DNA from: Eubacteriales bacterium
GTDB taxonomy: Bacteria > Bacillota > Clostridia > Lachnospirales > Lachnospiraceae
NCBI GenBank assembly: GCA_030524545.1
Contig: JAUNGM010000002.1
Location: 124,001-188,000, forward strand
Reading direction: 5' to 3'
Length of the DNA stretch: 64,000 nucleotides
In this document: positions 25,976 to 35,491 of the stretch, piece by piece
Position numbering within the stretch: position 1 is the first letter of the stretch
Layout: every line of letters starts with the position of its first letter
Translations under genes and position numbers: made by a program
Notes under the pieces: model-generated
Told to the model about the DNA's origin: nothing
What the model saw: the letters and a program-made list of their open reading frames with translations, nothing else
Database searches by the model: none

Positions 25976-27667
25976 ATGTTAGCACATCTGCATGTAAAAA
26001 ACCTTGCACTTATAGAGGAAATCGAAGTGGAATTCGGGCCGGGACTGAATATCCTGACCGGCGAGACCGGCGCAGGCAAATCCATTCTGCTGGGCTCCAT
26101 GCAGCTTATTTTGGGGAGCAAGATCTCCAGGAGCATGATTCGGGAGAACGCGTCGTATGCTCTGGTAGAGCTGTTGTTTGAGGTGGAAAACCCAAAGGCT
26201 GGACAGGCACTTCGAGAGCTGGATATCCTGCCTGAGGAAGGGCAGGTTCTTTTGTCACGAAAGATCATGGATGGAAGAAGCATCAACAAGATCAACGGAG
26301 AAACCTGTACGGTGAGCCAAATGAAAGCAGCGGCATCCTGCCTGCTGGACATTCACGGACAGCATGAACACCAGTCTTTGCTGTACCCGGAAAAGCAGCT
26401 TGAGATTCTGGATGCCTACGGCAAGGAGCGCATTCTTCCGGAAAAAGAGAAGGTAAAGGCTGCTTACCAGGAATACCGGAAATGCATAAAGGCACTGAAG
26501 GATCTGGACATGGATGAAGAGCAGCGCAACCGGGAGAAGGCATTTCTGGAATTTGAAATACAGGAGATTGAGAGTGCTCGTTTGACTGCGGGCGAAGATG
26601 AGGAACTGGAAAAGCTGTACCGCAAATTGAGTAACGGCAAAAAAATCGTGGAAGCACTTCAGACGGTTCATGGATTGACCGGATACGACGGGGAGAATGG
26701 GGCGGGAGAAATCATTGGTTCCGCACTCCGGGAGCTTTCCAGGGTGACGGAGTATGATCCGGATCTGGAGGGAATGGAGTCCTCCCTGCAGGAAATTGAT
26801 GCTTTGGTAAATGATTTCAACAGAGAGATTTCTTCTTATCTTGATGAACTTACCTTTGATGATGAGACTTTTTTTGAGACAGAACAAAGGCTGGATCTGA
26901 TCAACGGCCTGAAGGCAAAATACGGACAACAGATCGAAGGCATTCTGGCATATCAGCAGAAACAGCAGCAGAAGCTGGAAAATCTGCTGAAATTTGAAGA
27001 GAATTTCCTGGAAGCGAAAGAAAATCTGGCAAAAGCAGAGAAATGTCTTGAAAAAGCTTCGCAGGACCTGTCAAAGATCAGGCAGGAGTATAGCAGACAG
27101 CTTACGGAGCAGGTCATTGAGGGACTGCGCGACTTGAACTTCCTGGATGTGAATTTTGACATTCAATTCCAGAGGAAATCTTCGTATACGGAGAAGGGAT
27201 TTGATGAGGTGGAATATGTGATCTCCACCAATCCGGGCGAGACATTGAAGCCTTTAGGAAAGATTGTTTCCGGAGGTGAGCTTTCCAGGATCATGCTGGC
27301 CCTGAAAGCCATTCTGGCAGACAGAGACCAGATCGAAACCCTGATCTTTGATGAAATCGATACGGGAATCAGCGGAAGGACGGCGCAGAAGGTCTCTGAA
27401 AAGATGGCGGTCATCGGCAGGCATCACCAGGTTCTCTGCATCACTCATCTGCCCCAGATTGCAGCCATGGCGGATACCCATTTTGAAATCGAAAAGCATT
27501 TGAAGGATTCCGAAACCATTACTGAGATTCATCCCCTTTATGGAGATGACTGCCTGCGGGAACTGGCAAGACTCCTTGGCGGCGCTGAGATCACAACGGC
27601 TGTCCTGGAGAATGCAAGAGAAATGAAAGAACTGGCAGAGGAATATAAAAGTAAAAAACTGAAATAA
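25976..27667 (+). CDS. recN: DNA repair protein RecN
   Basis: A 563-residue SMC-like ATPase that acts early in double-strand break repair. Walker A is GETGAGKS (29-36). Two coiled-coil arms flank the centre (about 150-250 and 295-370). The C-terminal part has the ABC-type signature IVSGGELSRIMLALKA, Walker B LIFDEIDTGISG and VLCITHLPQIAA. In many Clostridia spoIVB and spo0A follow directly; here a terminator-like hairpin and 24 kb of other genes intervene. Confidence 0.97.
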   Translation: MLAHLHVKNLALIEEIEVEFGPGLNILTGETGAGKSILLGSMQLILGSKISRSMIRENASYALVELLFEVENPKAGQALRELDILPEEGQVLLSRKIMDGRSINKINGETCTVSQMKAAASCLLDIHGQHEHQSLLYPEKQLEILDAYGKERILPEKEKVKAAYQEYRKCIKALKDLDMDEEQRNREKAFLEFEIQEIESARLTAGEDEELEKLYRKLSNGKKIVEALQTVHGLTGYDGENGAGEIIGSALRELSRVTEYDPDLEGMESSLQEIDALVNDFNREISSYLDELTFDDETFFETEQRLDLINGLKAKYGQQIEGILAYQQKQQQKLENLLKFEENFLEAKENLAKAEKCLEKASQDLSKIRQEYSRQLTEQVIEGLRDLNFLDVNFDIQFQRKSSYTEKGFDEVEYVISTNPGETLKPLGKIVSGGELSRIMLALKAILADRDQIETLIFDEIDTGISGRTAQKVSEKMAVIGRHHQVLCITHLPQIAAMADTHFEIEKHLKDSETITEIHPLYGDDCLRELARLLGGAEITTAVLENAREMKELAEEYKSKKLK

Positions 27668-27686
27668 AATGTTTCCCGTGTATACG

Positions 27687-27724
27687 AAGAGAGGTGACCC
27701 GTTAGGAGTTACCTCTCTTATTTG
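27687..27724 (+). terminator. Hairpin terminator after recN
   Basis: A 12-bp stem: AAGAGAGGT (27687-27695) with ACCTCTCTT (27711-27719), extended inward by three pairs. The following T-run is short, so termination may be partial. Confidence 0.6.
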
Positions 27725-27759
27725 CAGGATACTGTTTAGGAGATAAGGAGGAAAATGTG

Positions 27760-27990
27760 ATGCGGTTAATGGAATTTTCCATAGAAGACAATGGACCAAT
27801 GTTAGAAATCGGGCAGATCGTAGAAGTGAAGGAATATGAGACCACTTTTTATACTTATATGATCGAGAATTCCCTTGGAATGAGCAGGCCCTATCCGCTC
27901 AGTGAGCGGCTTTTGAGCAGAAAAGGAAAAGTTGTGGAAAAGAAGAACACTCCCAGGTCTAAGATTGCTGTCCTTGAGTTTGATGAATAA
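27760..27990 (+). CDS. Small conserved-looking protein of unknown function
   Basis: A 76-residue acidic protein. AAGGAGG (27745-27751) precedes ATG 27760 by eight bases; GTG 27757 is an alternative. Hairpins on both sides suggest a small independent or read-through unit after recN. Beta-rich sequence such as IGQIVEVKEYETTFYTYMI and the closing KIAVLEFDE suggest a small folded domain, but I recognise no family. No signal peptide or membrane helix is present. Confidence 0.65.
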   Translation: MRLMEFSIEDNGPMLEIGQIVEVKEYETTFYTYMIENSLGMSRPYPLSERLLSRKGKVVEKKNTPRSKIAVLEFDE

Positions 27991-28017
27991 GGATTGAATT
28001 GAAATAAAATATGTGGA

Positions 28018-28053
28018 AAGGGGAACATCTGCAAAAGATGCTCCTCTTTTTTT
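28018..28053 (+). terminator. Terminator after the 76-residue gene
   Basis: An approximately 13-bp imperfect stem (28018-28030 with 28036-28048, loop GCAAA) followed by seven T. Its T-run leads directly into copy 2 of the palindromic repeat. Confidence 0.75.
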
Positions 28054-28087
28054 ATGATATAGGAAAGTTCTCACTTTCCTATATCAT
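28054..28087. repeat. 34-bp palindrome, copy 2 of the repeated element
   Basis: Identical over all 34 bases to 6456-6489: 15-bp arms starting ATGATATAGGAAAGT around loop TCTC. As in copy 1 it abuts a terminator T-run. Here the right-hand A-run of copy 1 is absent. It lies between a + strand terminator and the 3' end of the - strand LysR gene. Confidence 0.85.
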
Positions 28088-28121
28088 TACTGCAAATCAT
28101 AAGAAGCCGGATATGGGTGTA

Positions 28122-28991
28122 TCAAGCATCCTGTACAATGGAAGTAAATTTTTTGACCAACGAGTTTTTGGCCCCCTTTTTATAAAAAATGCCATTGGAT
28201 AAGGGTGCATATCCGGATAGAGGCACATAGGTAATCTCTGCATCTACAGAGGCTCCATCCGGCAGCAGGGCAAGGCCGTATCCGGCTTTTACGAGTGAGA
28301 GCATTACCTGGATACTTTCACAATAATAGACAGAACAAGGCAGATGCTGATTTTCCAGACGATTCTGGATGCTGGCTACATTAGAGGGTATTTCATAGGA
28401 ATTGCAGATAATGATGTTTTCGGAGAGCAATTCCGATTCACTGATCTCTTCTTTCTTTGCAAAAGGGTGGTCGCTCCGGATGGCACAGCAGATGGGAATC
28501 CTTATGAGTTCTTTATAGATGACGCCTTCCTGTACAGGGATATCATCCTGAAATCCAAAGAGCACATGGATGTCACCATGGATAAAAAGATTCAGTATTG
28601 ATCTTGACGGAATTACTCTGACAAAAGGATGAATCTCAGGAATCTGCAGCCGGCACTGATACAGCAGACGGGAGAGATAGATCAGGTTAGATTCACTGCT
28701 GCATCCGATGGTAATGATCTGGACATTGGCCTTTGTGTGATTCTGGATTTTAAGGGCGGCAATCTGCAGCTTTTTTAAAATCTCTTTTGCATCATCCAGA
28801 AAACTGATCCCGGCAGGAGTGAGGGATACGGTTCTGGTTGAACGTTGGAATAATCGTGTTCCCAATTCCTCCTCCAGGGAATTGATCTGGCGTGAAACGG
28901 CTGATTGTGTAATATTCAGAACTTCGGCGGCCCTTGCAAAATTGAGGTTTTCTGCTACCTGGACAAAGCTTTCCAGCTGCTGTGTATTCAT
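28122..28991 (-). CDS. LysR-family transcriptional regulator
   Basis: A 289-residue regulator with the N-terminal winged helix (NFARAAEVLNITQSAVSRQI, about 17-36) and a C-terminal substrate-binding domain with the GYGLALLPDG segment near residue 240. LysR proteins usually control a neighbouring gene, often divergent. The nearest divergent gene is the MarR regulator at 29201. The effector is unknown. It resembles the LysR gene at 40907 in its HTH region, so the two may be paralogues. Confidence 0.9.
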   Translation of the reverse strand: MNTQQLESFVQVAENLNFARAAEVLNITQSAVSRQINSLEEELGTRLFQRSTRTVSLTPAGISFLDDAKEILKKLQIAALKIQNHTKANVQIITIGCSSESNLIYLSRLLYQCRLQIPEIHPFVRVIPSRSILNLFIHGDIHVLFGFQDDIPVQEGVIYKELIRIPICCAIRSDHPFAKKEEISESELLSENIIICNSYEIPSNVASIQNRLENQHLPCSVYYCESIQVMLSLVKAGYGLALLPDGASVDAEITYVPLSGYAPLSNGIFYKKGAKNSLVKKFTSIVQDA

Positions 28992-29087
28992 TTCTGTTCC
29001 TTTCTTTTCTTTTCTTCGATTTATTTGATTAATGCGTTTTCGTCATTAATAATACCATTAATTCACTTCACTTTCAATGGAATTCCG

Positions 29088-29093
29088 TATAAT
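29088..29093 (+). promoter_or_regulatory. Candidate -10 element for the MarR-family gene
   Basis: TATAAT about 108 bases upstream of the MarR start. The -35 region (around 29065-29072) is weak, which would fit an activated promoter. Confidence 0.4.
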
Positions 29094-29115
29094 ATTATTT
29101 CGAAAGCAAACATTT

Positions 29116-29150
29116 CGCTACCGCTTATGCCGAAGGCGTGATCAGTAACA
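29116..29150. repeat. Palindromic intergenic repeat, copy 2 (degenerate)
   Basis: Shares CTTATGCCGAAGGCGTGA and the flanking CAGTAAC with the copies at 16653 and 62686, but several arm pairs are lost. It lies between the LysR and MarR genes. Confidence 0.55.
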
Positions 29151-29200
29151 ACATTTCGATAACAAGCCGGATTATCAAAGTGCAGTATCGGAGGTGAACC

Positions 29201-29659
29201 ATGGGGGAAATTCAATATTCAAAAGAGATACTTGGCCTGGCAAATCAAATCCGCCGGCTGTATAACGCTTCTACGGGAAACAATGGGGCACAGATTCGGA
29301 TCCTTTCTTTTGTGCTGGAGAATTATACCGAGAGGGATATTTTTCAGAAAGATGTTGAGGAAGAATTAAATGTCCGGAGTGCCGGTACGTCAACAATTTT
29401 AAAGAAGCTGGAAGAACAGGAAATGATCGTCCGGGAAAAGGTTCCCTATGATGACCGCCTGAAACGAATCCGCCCCACCCGCCGTGCCATTGAAAAAAAG
29501 GACAGTGTTGACCGGGATATCCGGCTTGTGGAGAACCGGCTCATCTCCGGTATCAGCGGGGATGAACTGGATAACTTTTTTGAAGTAACGCAGAAAATGA
29601 TAAAAAACATGAATGGAATCAGAGGAGGAAAAAGACATGGAAGCCAATGCAAAAATTAA
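29201..29659 (+). CDS. MarR-family transcriptional regulator
   Basis: A 152-residue winged-helix protein. The central region (about 28-85) has RILSFVLENYTERDIFQKDVEEEL, the recognition-helix stretch RSAGTSTILKKLEEQEMI and the wing VPYDDRLKRIRPT. MarR proteins respond to small ligands or oxidation. It is followed, with overlap, by a 45-residue reading frame with a strong ribosome binding site, and then by the CIRCE-controlled hsp20. The ligand and targets are unknown. Confidence 0.9.
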   Translation: MGEIQYSKEILGLANQIRRLYNASTGNNGAQIRILSFVLENYTERDIFQKDVEEELNVRSAGTSTILKKLEEQEMIVREKVPYDDRLKRIRPTRRAIEKKDSVDRDIRLVENRLISGISGDELDNFFEVTQKMIKNMNGIRGGKRHGSQCKN

Positions 29660-29774
29660 GTTACTGGAAAGAAGACTGGAGATTTTAAGCAACAGAGAAA
29701 GGGAAAATCAGGGCGTGTGCAGAAGAATTCGGAGGGACATTCGGAATCTCAGGAAAAAAACTGAAAATTTATAG
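29637..29774 (+). CDS. Tiny basic helical protein overlapping the MarR gene
   Basis: A 45-residue reading frame starting at ATG 29637, eight bases after AGAGGAGG (29621-29628), and overlapping the marR-type gene by 23 bases in another frame. The predicted product is very basic and almost wholly helical (LLERRLEILSNRE, then RRIRRDIRNLRKK), suggesting a coiled coil or nucleic-acid binder. The arrangement suggests translational coupling. Function unknown; it could be spurious, but the binding site and codon pattern argue for it. Confidence 0.5.
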   Translation: MEANAKIKLLERRLEILSNRERENQGVCRRIRRDIRNLRKKTENL

Positions 29775-29778
29775 AAAA

Positions 29779-29821
29779 TTAGCACTCACCTATTGACAGT
29801 GCTAACAACATGTGTTATAGT
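29779..29821 (+). promoter_or_regulatory. CIRCE operator overlapping a SigA promoter for hsp20
   Basis: TTAGCACTC (29779-29787), nine bases, then CAGTGCTAA (29797-29805): one mismatch from the HrcA-binding CIRCE consensus. TTGACA (29793-29798) lies inside it, with a 17-base spacer to TATAGT (29816-29821). HrcA bound here would block polymerase directly. Confidence 0.93.
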
Positions 29822-29876
29822 ACATATAGAACAAGAGGAACGGAAAAAATCCGAACTTAAGGTTCCTGGGAAACTA

Positions 29877-29899
29877 CATTATGGAATAGTTCCATAATG
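29877..29899 (+). promoter_or_regulatory. Perfect hairpin in the hsp20 5' leader
   Basis: CATTATGGAA and TTCCATAATG form a perfect 10-bp stem around TAG, 33 bases before the ribosome binding site. It could affect transcript stability or act in temperature sensing; no T-run follows. Confidence 0.5.
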
Positions 29900-29947
29900 C
29901 TGATTGATTAGAGGATAAATTATATGAAGCGAAAGGAGTAATGACTT

Positions 29948-30379
29948 ATGTTGATGCCTAGTATTATTGGAGAAAGTTTATTTGATGACTTTATGGATTT
30001 TGCAAGAGTAGGACGAGTTGTTCAGAACGGAAACAACCAGAGTATCATGAGAACCGATGTAAAGGAAACAGACCAGGGCTATGAGATCGATATTGATCTT
30101 CCGGGCTTTAAGAAAGAAGATGTGAAGGCGAAATTAAAGGACGGTTATCTGACCATTCAGGCTACGAAGGATGCCAATGATGACCAGAAGAACAAGGAAG
30201 GGAAATATATCCGCAGAGAACGCTTCTCCGGTTCTGTAAGCCGCAGCTTCTATGTAGGCGATAAGATGAAAGAAGAAGATATCCATGCGAAATTTGAAGA
30301 CGGTATCCTGAAGCTGACACTGCCGAAGGCAAATGCACAGAAAGCAGATGACAGCAGATATATTTCAATCGAAGGCTAA
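29948..30379 (+). CDS. Hsp20/alpha-crystallin small heat-shock protein
   Basis: A 143-residue ATP-independent chaperone that holds unfolding proteins. The alpha-crystallin domain spans about residues 35-135. Conserved features are YEIDIDLPGFKKEDVKAKL, the dimerisation loop around RRERFSGSVSRSFYV and the closing DGILKLTLPKA. The start at ATG 29948 lies nine bases after AAAGGAG. A CIRCE operator upstream places it under HrcA. groES and groEL follow at about 200 bases, and no second CIRCE site was seen, so the three genes may share this promoter. Confidence 0.94.
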   Translation: MLMPSIIGESLFDDFMDFARVGRVVQNGNNQSIMRTDVKETDQGYEIDIDLPGFKKEDVKAKLKDGYLTIQATKDANDDQKNKEGKYIRRERFSGSVSRSFYVGDKMKEEDIHAKFEDGILKLTLPKANAQKADDSRYISIEG

Positions 30380-30583
30380 GGAAGGCTAGTACATGTCTGC
30401 TGCGCAGACATCACCATAAATAAAAGTTGATTGTTACGGGCATTCTTTCCGCGGAATGCCCATCCAAGGGACGTAGGAAATCCTCTTACTTCCTCCTAGT
30501 ATTTTGGGGCTGCGTATGTCTGAAATGATCAGATATACAAGGCCCCCTTATTAAATTTCACAGAGAAAGGCATGGTGGCGCAA
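30380..30583 (+). other. Structured intergenic region between hsp20 and groES
   Basis: About 200 bases with several hairpins: GATGTCTGCTGCGCAGACATC, GGGCATTC/GAATGCCC (30438-30462 region), and a later GGGGC...GCCCC pair. No CIRCE motif and no clear SigA promoter was found. It may be an mRNA processing or partial termination region setting the hsp20 to groESL ratio. Confidence 0.45.
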
Positions 30584-30868
30584 ATGAATATCAAACCATT
30601 GGGCGATAGAGTTGTATTACAGAAGAAAAAACCAGAGGAGACAACAAAATCAGGAATCCTCATTCCTGACAGCGCAAAAGAAAAGCCGCAGGAAGCGATT
30701 GTTGCAGCAGTCGGACCGGGAAAAATGGAAAACGGTAAACGAATCCCGATCCAGGTAAAAGAAGGAGATGCAGTGATCTATTCCAAATATGCGGGAACGG
30801 AAATTAAGGCTGGAGAAGAAGAATATACCATCGTATCGGAAAGTGATATTATTGCAAAAGTAGAATAA
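30584..30868 (+). CDS. groES: Co-chaperonin GroES
   Basis: A 94-residue protein that caps the GroEL chamber. It begins [13 protein letters not shown] and has the mobile-loop sequence [14 protein letters not shown]; the closing [14 protein letters not shown] is typical. ATG 30584 is chosen over ATG 30572 since it gives the canonical N-terminus. groEL follows after 21 bases. Confidence 0.96.
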   Translation: MNIKPLGDRVVLQKKKPEETTKSGILIPDSAKEKPQEAIVAAVGPGKMENGKRIPIQVKEGDAVIYSKYAGTEIKAGEEEYTIVSESDIIAKVE

Positions 30869-32506
<1,638 letters not shown>

Positions 32507-32542
32507 AACAGGAAAACGGCCGGGAGGCTCTTTCAGGTGAGT

Positions 32543-32590
32543 CCGGCAAAACCGCACCACACTGGCCGGTGCAGGGTTCGGTTTTGCCGG
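32543..32590. terminator. Bidirectional hairpin between groEL and an AraC-type gene
   Basis: Perfect 12-bp arms CCGGCAAAACCG (32543-32554) and CGGTTTTGCCGG (32579-32590) with a further CACC/GGTG-type inner stem. It lies between convergent genes. No long T-run is present on either side. Confidence 0.65.
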
Positions 32591-32597
32591 AGAATCG

Positions 32598-33827
32598 TCA
32601 TCGTGATTGAATCAGTTCTCTGTATTTTTTGGGAGTCATCCCTTTGAATTTCTTGAATATCCGCGTGAAATAATTGATGTCATAGATCCCGCAGTAGGAT
32701 GCGATCGTCTGAATCTGCAGGTCTGTGGCATTCAGAAGAAGAATGGAATATTCGATCCTCTGTTTATTTACATAGTCAGTGAGCGTAGAACCGGTTTCTT
32801 TTTTAAATAGCGTAGACAGATATCCTGCGCTGATATTGAACGTTACTGCAAGAGTCTTCAGGCTCAGGTCGCCGGTCAGGTTCAGGTTGATATGATTCAG
32901 AACCTTCTGAATGATGGGCGAATATCCTTTCAGGGAGTAATTGCGGACCAGAAGACAATATTTATGAAGCATTTCCTTCTCCAGAGTATGATCTGGGATG
33001 ACGGTAAGTGCTTCTATTTTTTTTGCAAATTTTCCGGATACACGATCCAGATATACAGGATGGACGGCACTCTGTTCCGCAGCCTTGCGCAGGATGGTAT
33101 TGATGATGATCATATAGTTCTTATAGTCCCGCAGAGAATTGTTCTGGCGGGGAATAAAACGGATGGTATTTCCATAGGAGGAAAGCTGGTCGATCACGGA
33201 GACATTTCCCTGGACGACTGCCTGGACACACCGGTTTTCAAAGTCGTACCGTTCTTCCAGGGCTTTTATATTCATGGGGAGCAGATAGGACTGCTCTACA
33301 TCCGTGACGAACTCCTGTGCATGGGGAACACTCCAGGGATTGCCCTCGATCATTTCCACAGAATAGCCGGGAGCTTCCGGCCAGATGGTATCCGCCAGTG
33401 TTATCATCAGATTCTTAAAATGGTTTTCCGATCCGACAAAGGCCAGATTGTAATAATAGTTTTCCAGAACCGGAAGCAAAGAGGACGGAACCTTCAGTTC
33501 CTCTGTCAGGGAAAGAAAGCTCTTCTGGTTGATTTCCACATAAGTAAACGGACCTACGAAAAAATATTCTTTCCGGGAAGGATTAGGAAGGAGCATGACC
33601 ACATAGCTGCAGTAGTAGGAGTCCGTACAGTAATAAAGTGTATTTTCGGCACAGTGTTCGGTAAAGATGCGGAACGCTTCCGTTTTGTCAAAATCCCGGA
33701 ACAGGCTTTCCCGCAATCCAAGATCCAGCATTTCGAGATTTTCGTACGGCTCTGTGAGGATGGAAGACGGAATATGGTCATTTTTTAATACTTTGCGGAC
33801 ATAAGTAAGAACGCTGTCATAAAACAT
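32598..33827 (-). CDS. AraC-family transcriptional regulator
   Basis: A 409-residue protein with a long N-terminal sensory region without recognised motifs and a C-terminal AraC double helix-turn-helix (about 310-409): LSLKTLAVTFNISAGYLSTL, then IQTIASYCGIYDINYFTRIFKK and the closing GMTPKKYREL. Start at 33827, preceded on the - strand by AGGAG at about eight bases. It is divergent from a GPH sugar symporter and a GH2 glycosidase, its likely targets. It shares its architecture with the AraC gene at 47164, which likewise faces a glycosidase-symporter pair. Confidence 0.9.
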   Translation of the reverse strand: MFYDSVLTYVRKVLKNDHIPSSILTEPYENLEMLDLGLRESLFRDFDKTEAFRIFTEHCAENTLYYCTDSYYCSYVVMLLPNPSRKEYFFVGPFTYVEINQKSFLSLTEELKVPSSLLPVLENYYYNLAFVGSENHFKNLMITLADTIWPEAPGYSVEMIEGNPWSVPHAQEFVTDVEQSYLLPMNIKALEERYDFENRCVQAVVQGNVSVIDQLSSYGNTIRFIPRQNNSLRDYKNYMIIINTILRKAAEQSAVHPVYLDRVSGKFAKKIEALTVIPDHTLEKEMLHKYCLLVRNYSLKGYSPIIQKVLNHINLNLTGDLSLKTLAVTFNISAGYLSTLFKKETGSTLTDYVNKQRIEYSILLLNATDLQIQTIASYCGIYDINYFTRIFKKFKGMTPKKYRELIQSR

Positions 33828-34022
33828 AAGAAATTCTCCTGCAATCATACGATTTCTTTCTATTATCATACAATTTTCAGGTAAATGCAAGAAAAATTGA
33901 TAATTATGCTAAAAAAGGTGAAAATCATATGCACGCATTTTTTCGAGGAATGTTACATTTATTTTACCAGCACATAAGTGAAGTTGGAAAAGAAAATGAT
34001 GAAAAAGATACAGGAGGTACTT

Positions 34023-35411
34023 ATGGAAAAACAAAAAAGTCTCAGACCATTTGGGATGAGAGACAAGGTCGGCTATATGTTCGGCGATTTTGCAAATGAT
34101 TTTACATTTACGCTGTCTTCCATGTTCATGCTGAAATTCTATACGGATGTCATGGGAATTGCCGGGGGCGTGGTAGGTGTGCTGATGATGGCAGCCCGTT
34201 TTGTGGATGCTGTCACGGACATCACCATGGGACAGATCGTAGACAGATCTAAACCAACAAAGGATGGAAAATTCAAACCATGGCTGAAGCGCATGTGCGG
34301 ACCTGTGGCTATTGCATCGTTTTTGATCTACCAGGCGGAATTTGCAGGTATGCCTTATGCATTTAAATTGGTATGGATGACTGTTACTTATTTACTGTGG
34401 GGATCCATTTTCTACACCTCAGTAAACATTCCCTATGGTTCTATGGCATCCGCAGTATCCGGAGATCCGAAAGACCGTGCGGAGCTTTCTACATGGAGAA
34501 CCATAGGCTCCATGCTTGCCAATATGGTGATCGGCGTCGGTACCCCGATTTTTGCTTATGTAACAGTTGACGGCAATCCGGTGCTTTCCGGCTCCCGCAT
34601 GACCATCATTGCAGGTGTGTTCAGTATCTGCGCGATCATCTGCTATTTACTTTGCTTTAATCTGGTAACGGAGCGTGTTCCTGTAGAAGCAAATGATCAG
34701 AAGTTTGATATTAAGAAAATATTAAAGAGCCTTGTGACAAACCGTTCCCTGATCGGCATTATTGTAGCAGCAATCCTTCTTCTGCTGGCCATGCTCAGTA
34801 TGCAGGGACTGGCAGGCTATGTATTCCCCAACTACTATGGTTCCCCGGCAGCACAGTCCATCTCTCAGGCAGTAGGCAGTTTTGCCATCTTGTTTATCTG
34901 TGCACCGCTTGCATCAAAACTCGCATCAAAATTCGGCAAAAAGGAAATCTCTGCAGTAGGCAGTTTCTTCGGCGCAGTCGTATTTTTGATCTGCTATATC
35001 GTAAAGCCGCAGAATCCATATGTTTACATTGTATTTTATACCCTGTCATTCACCGGGCTTGGATTTTTTAACACAGTGATCTGGGCGATGATCACAGACG
35101 TCATTGATGATGCGGAAATTAAAAACGGCATCCGTGAGGATGGAACGATTTACTCTGCATATTCCTTTGCGAGAAAACTGGGACAGGCAGTTTCCTCCGG
35201 TATGGTGGGAGGCCTCTTAAGCATCATCGGATATTCACAGGCAACGGCCTTTGACCCGGAAGTAACCCAGGGAATCTTTAATATTTCCTGTATCGTACCG
35301 ATCATCGGTCTGACAGCACTTGGACTTGCTTTGATCTTTATTTATCCTCTGAATAAAAAACGCGTGGATGAAAACAGTGCGGAACTGGCCCGAAGAAGAA
35401 ACGCAAAATAG
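34023..35411 (+). CDS. GPH-family glycoside/pentoside/hexuronide:cation symporter
   Basis: A 462-residue transporter with about twelve hydrophobic helices. GPH markers include GDFANDFTFTLSSMFMLKFYTDVMG near the N-terminus and the DxxMGxxVDRSKPxKDGKFKPW loop between helices 2 and 3. Family members carry glycosides such as lactose, melibiose, xylosides or glucuronides with Na+ or H+. ATG 34023 follows AGGAGG (34012-34017). The GH2 gene begins about 80 bases downstream, giving an uptake-plus-hydrolysis operon controlled by the divergent AraC regulator. Confidence 0.92.
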   Translation: MEKQKSLRPFGMRDKVGYMFGDFANDFTFTLSSMFMLKFYTDVMGIAGGVVGVLMMAARFVDAVTDITMGQIVDRSKPTKDGKFKPWLKRMCGPVAIASFLIYQAEFAGMPYAFKLVWMTVTYLLWGSIFYTSVNIPYGSMASAVSGDPKDRAELSTWRTIGSMLANMVIGVGTPIFAYVTVDGNPVLSGSRMTIIAGVFSICAIICYLLCFNLVTERVPVEANDQKFDIKKILKSLVTNRSLIGIIVAAILLLLAMLSMQGLAGYVFPNYYGSPAAQSISQAVGSFAILFICAPLASKLASKFGKKEISAVGSFFGAVVFLICYIVKPQNPYVYIVFYTLSFTGLGFFNTVIWAMITDVIDDAEIKNGIREDGTIYSAYSFARKLGQAVSSGMVGGLLSIIGYSQATAFDPEVTQGIFNISCIVPIIGLTALGLALIFIYPLNKKRVDENSAELARRRNAK

Positions 35412-35491
35412 CAGATGGGTATAAAAACATCTGAATAAAAGAGTATATGAGGGATAATGTTTATTTGAAATAAAGGAGGAAACTTATAAAT

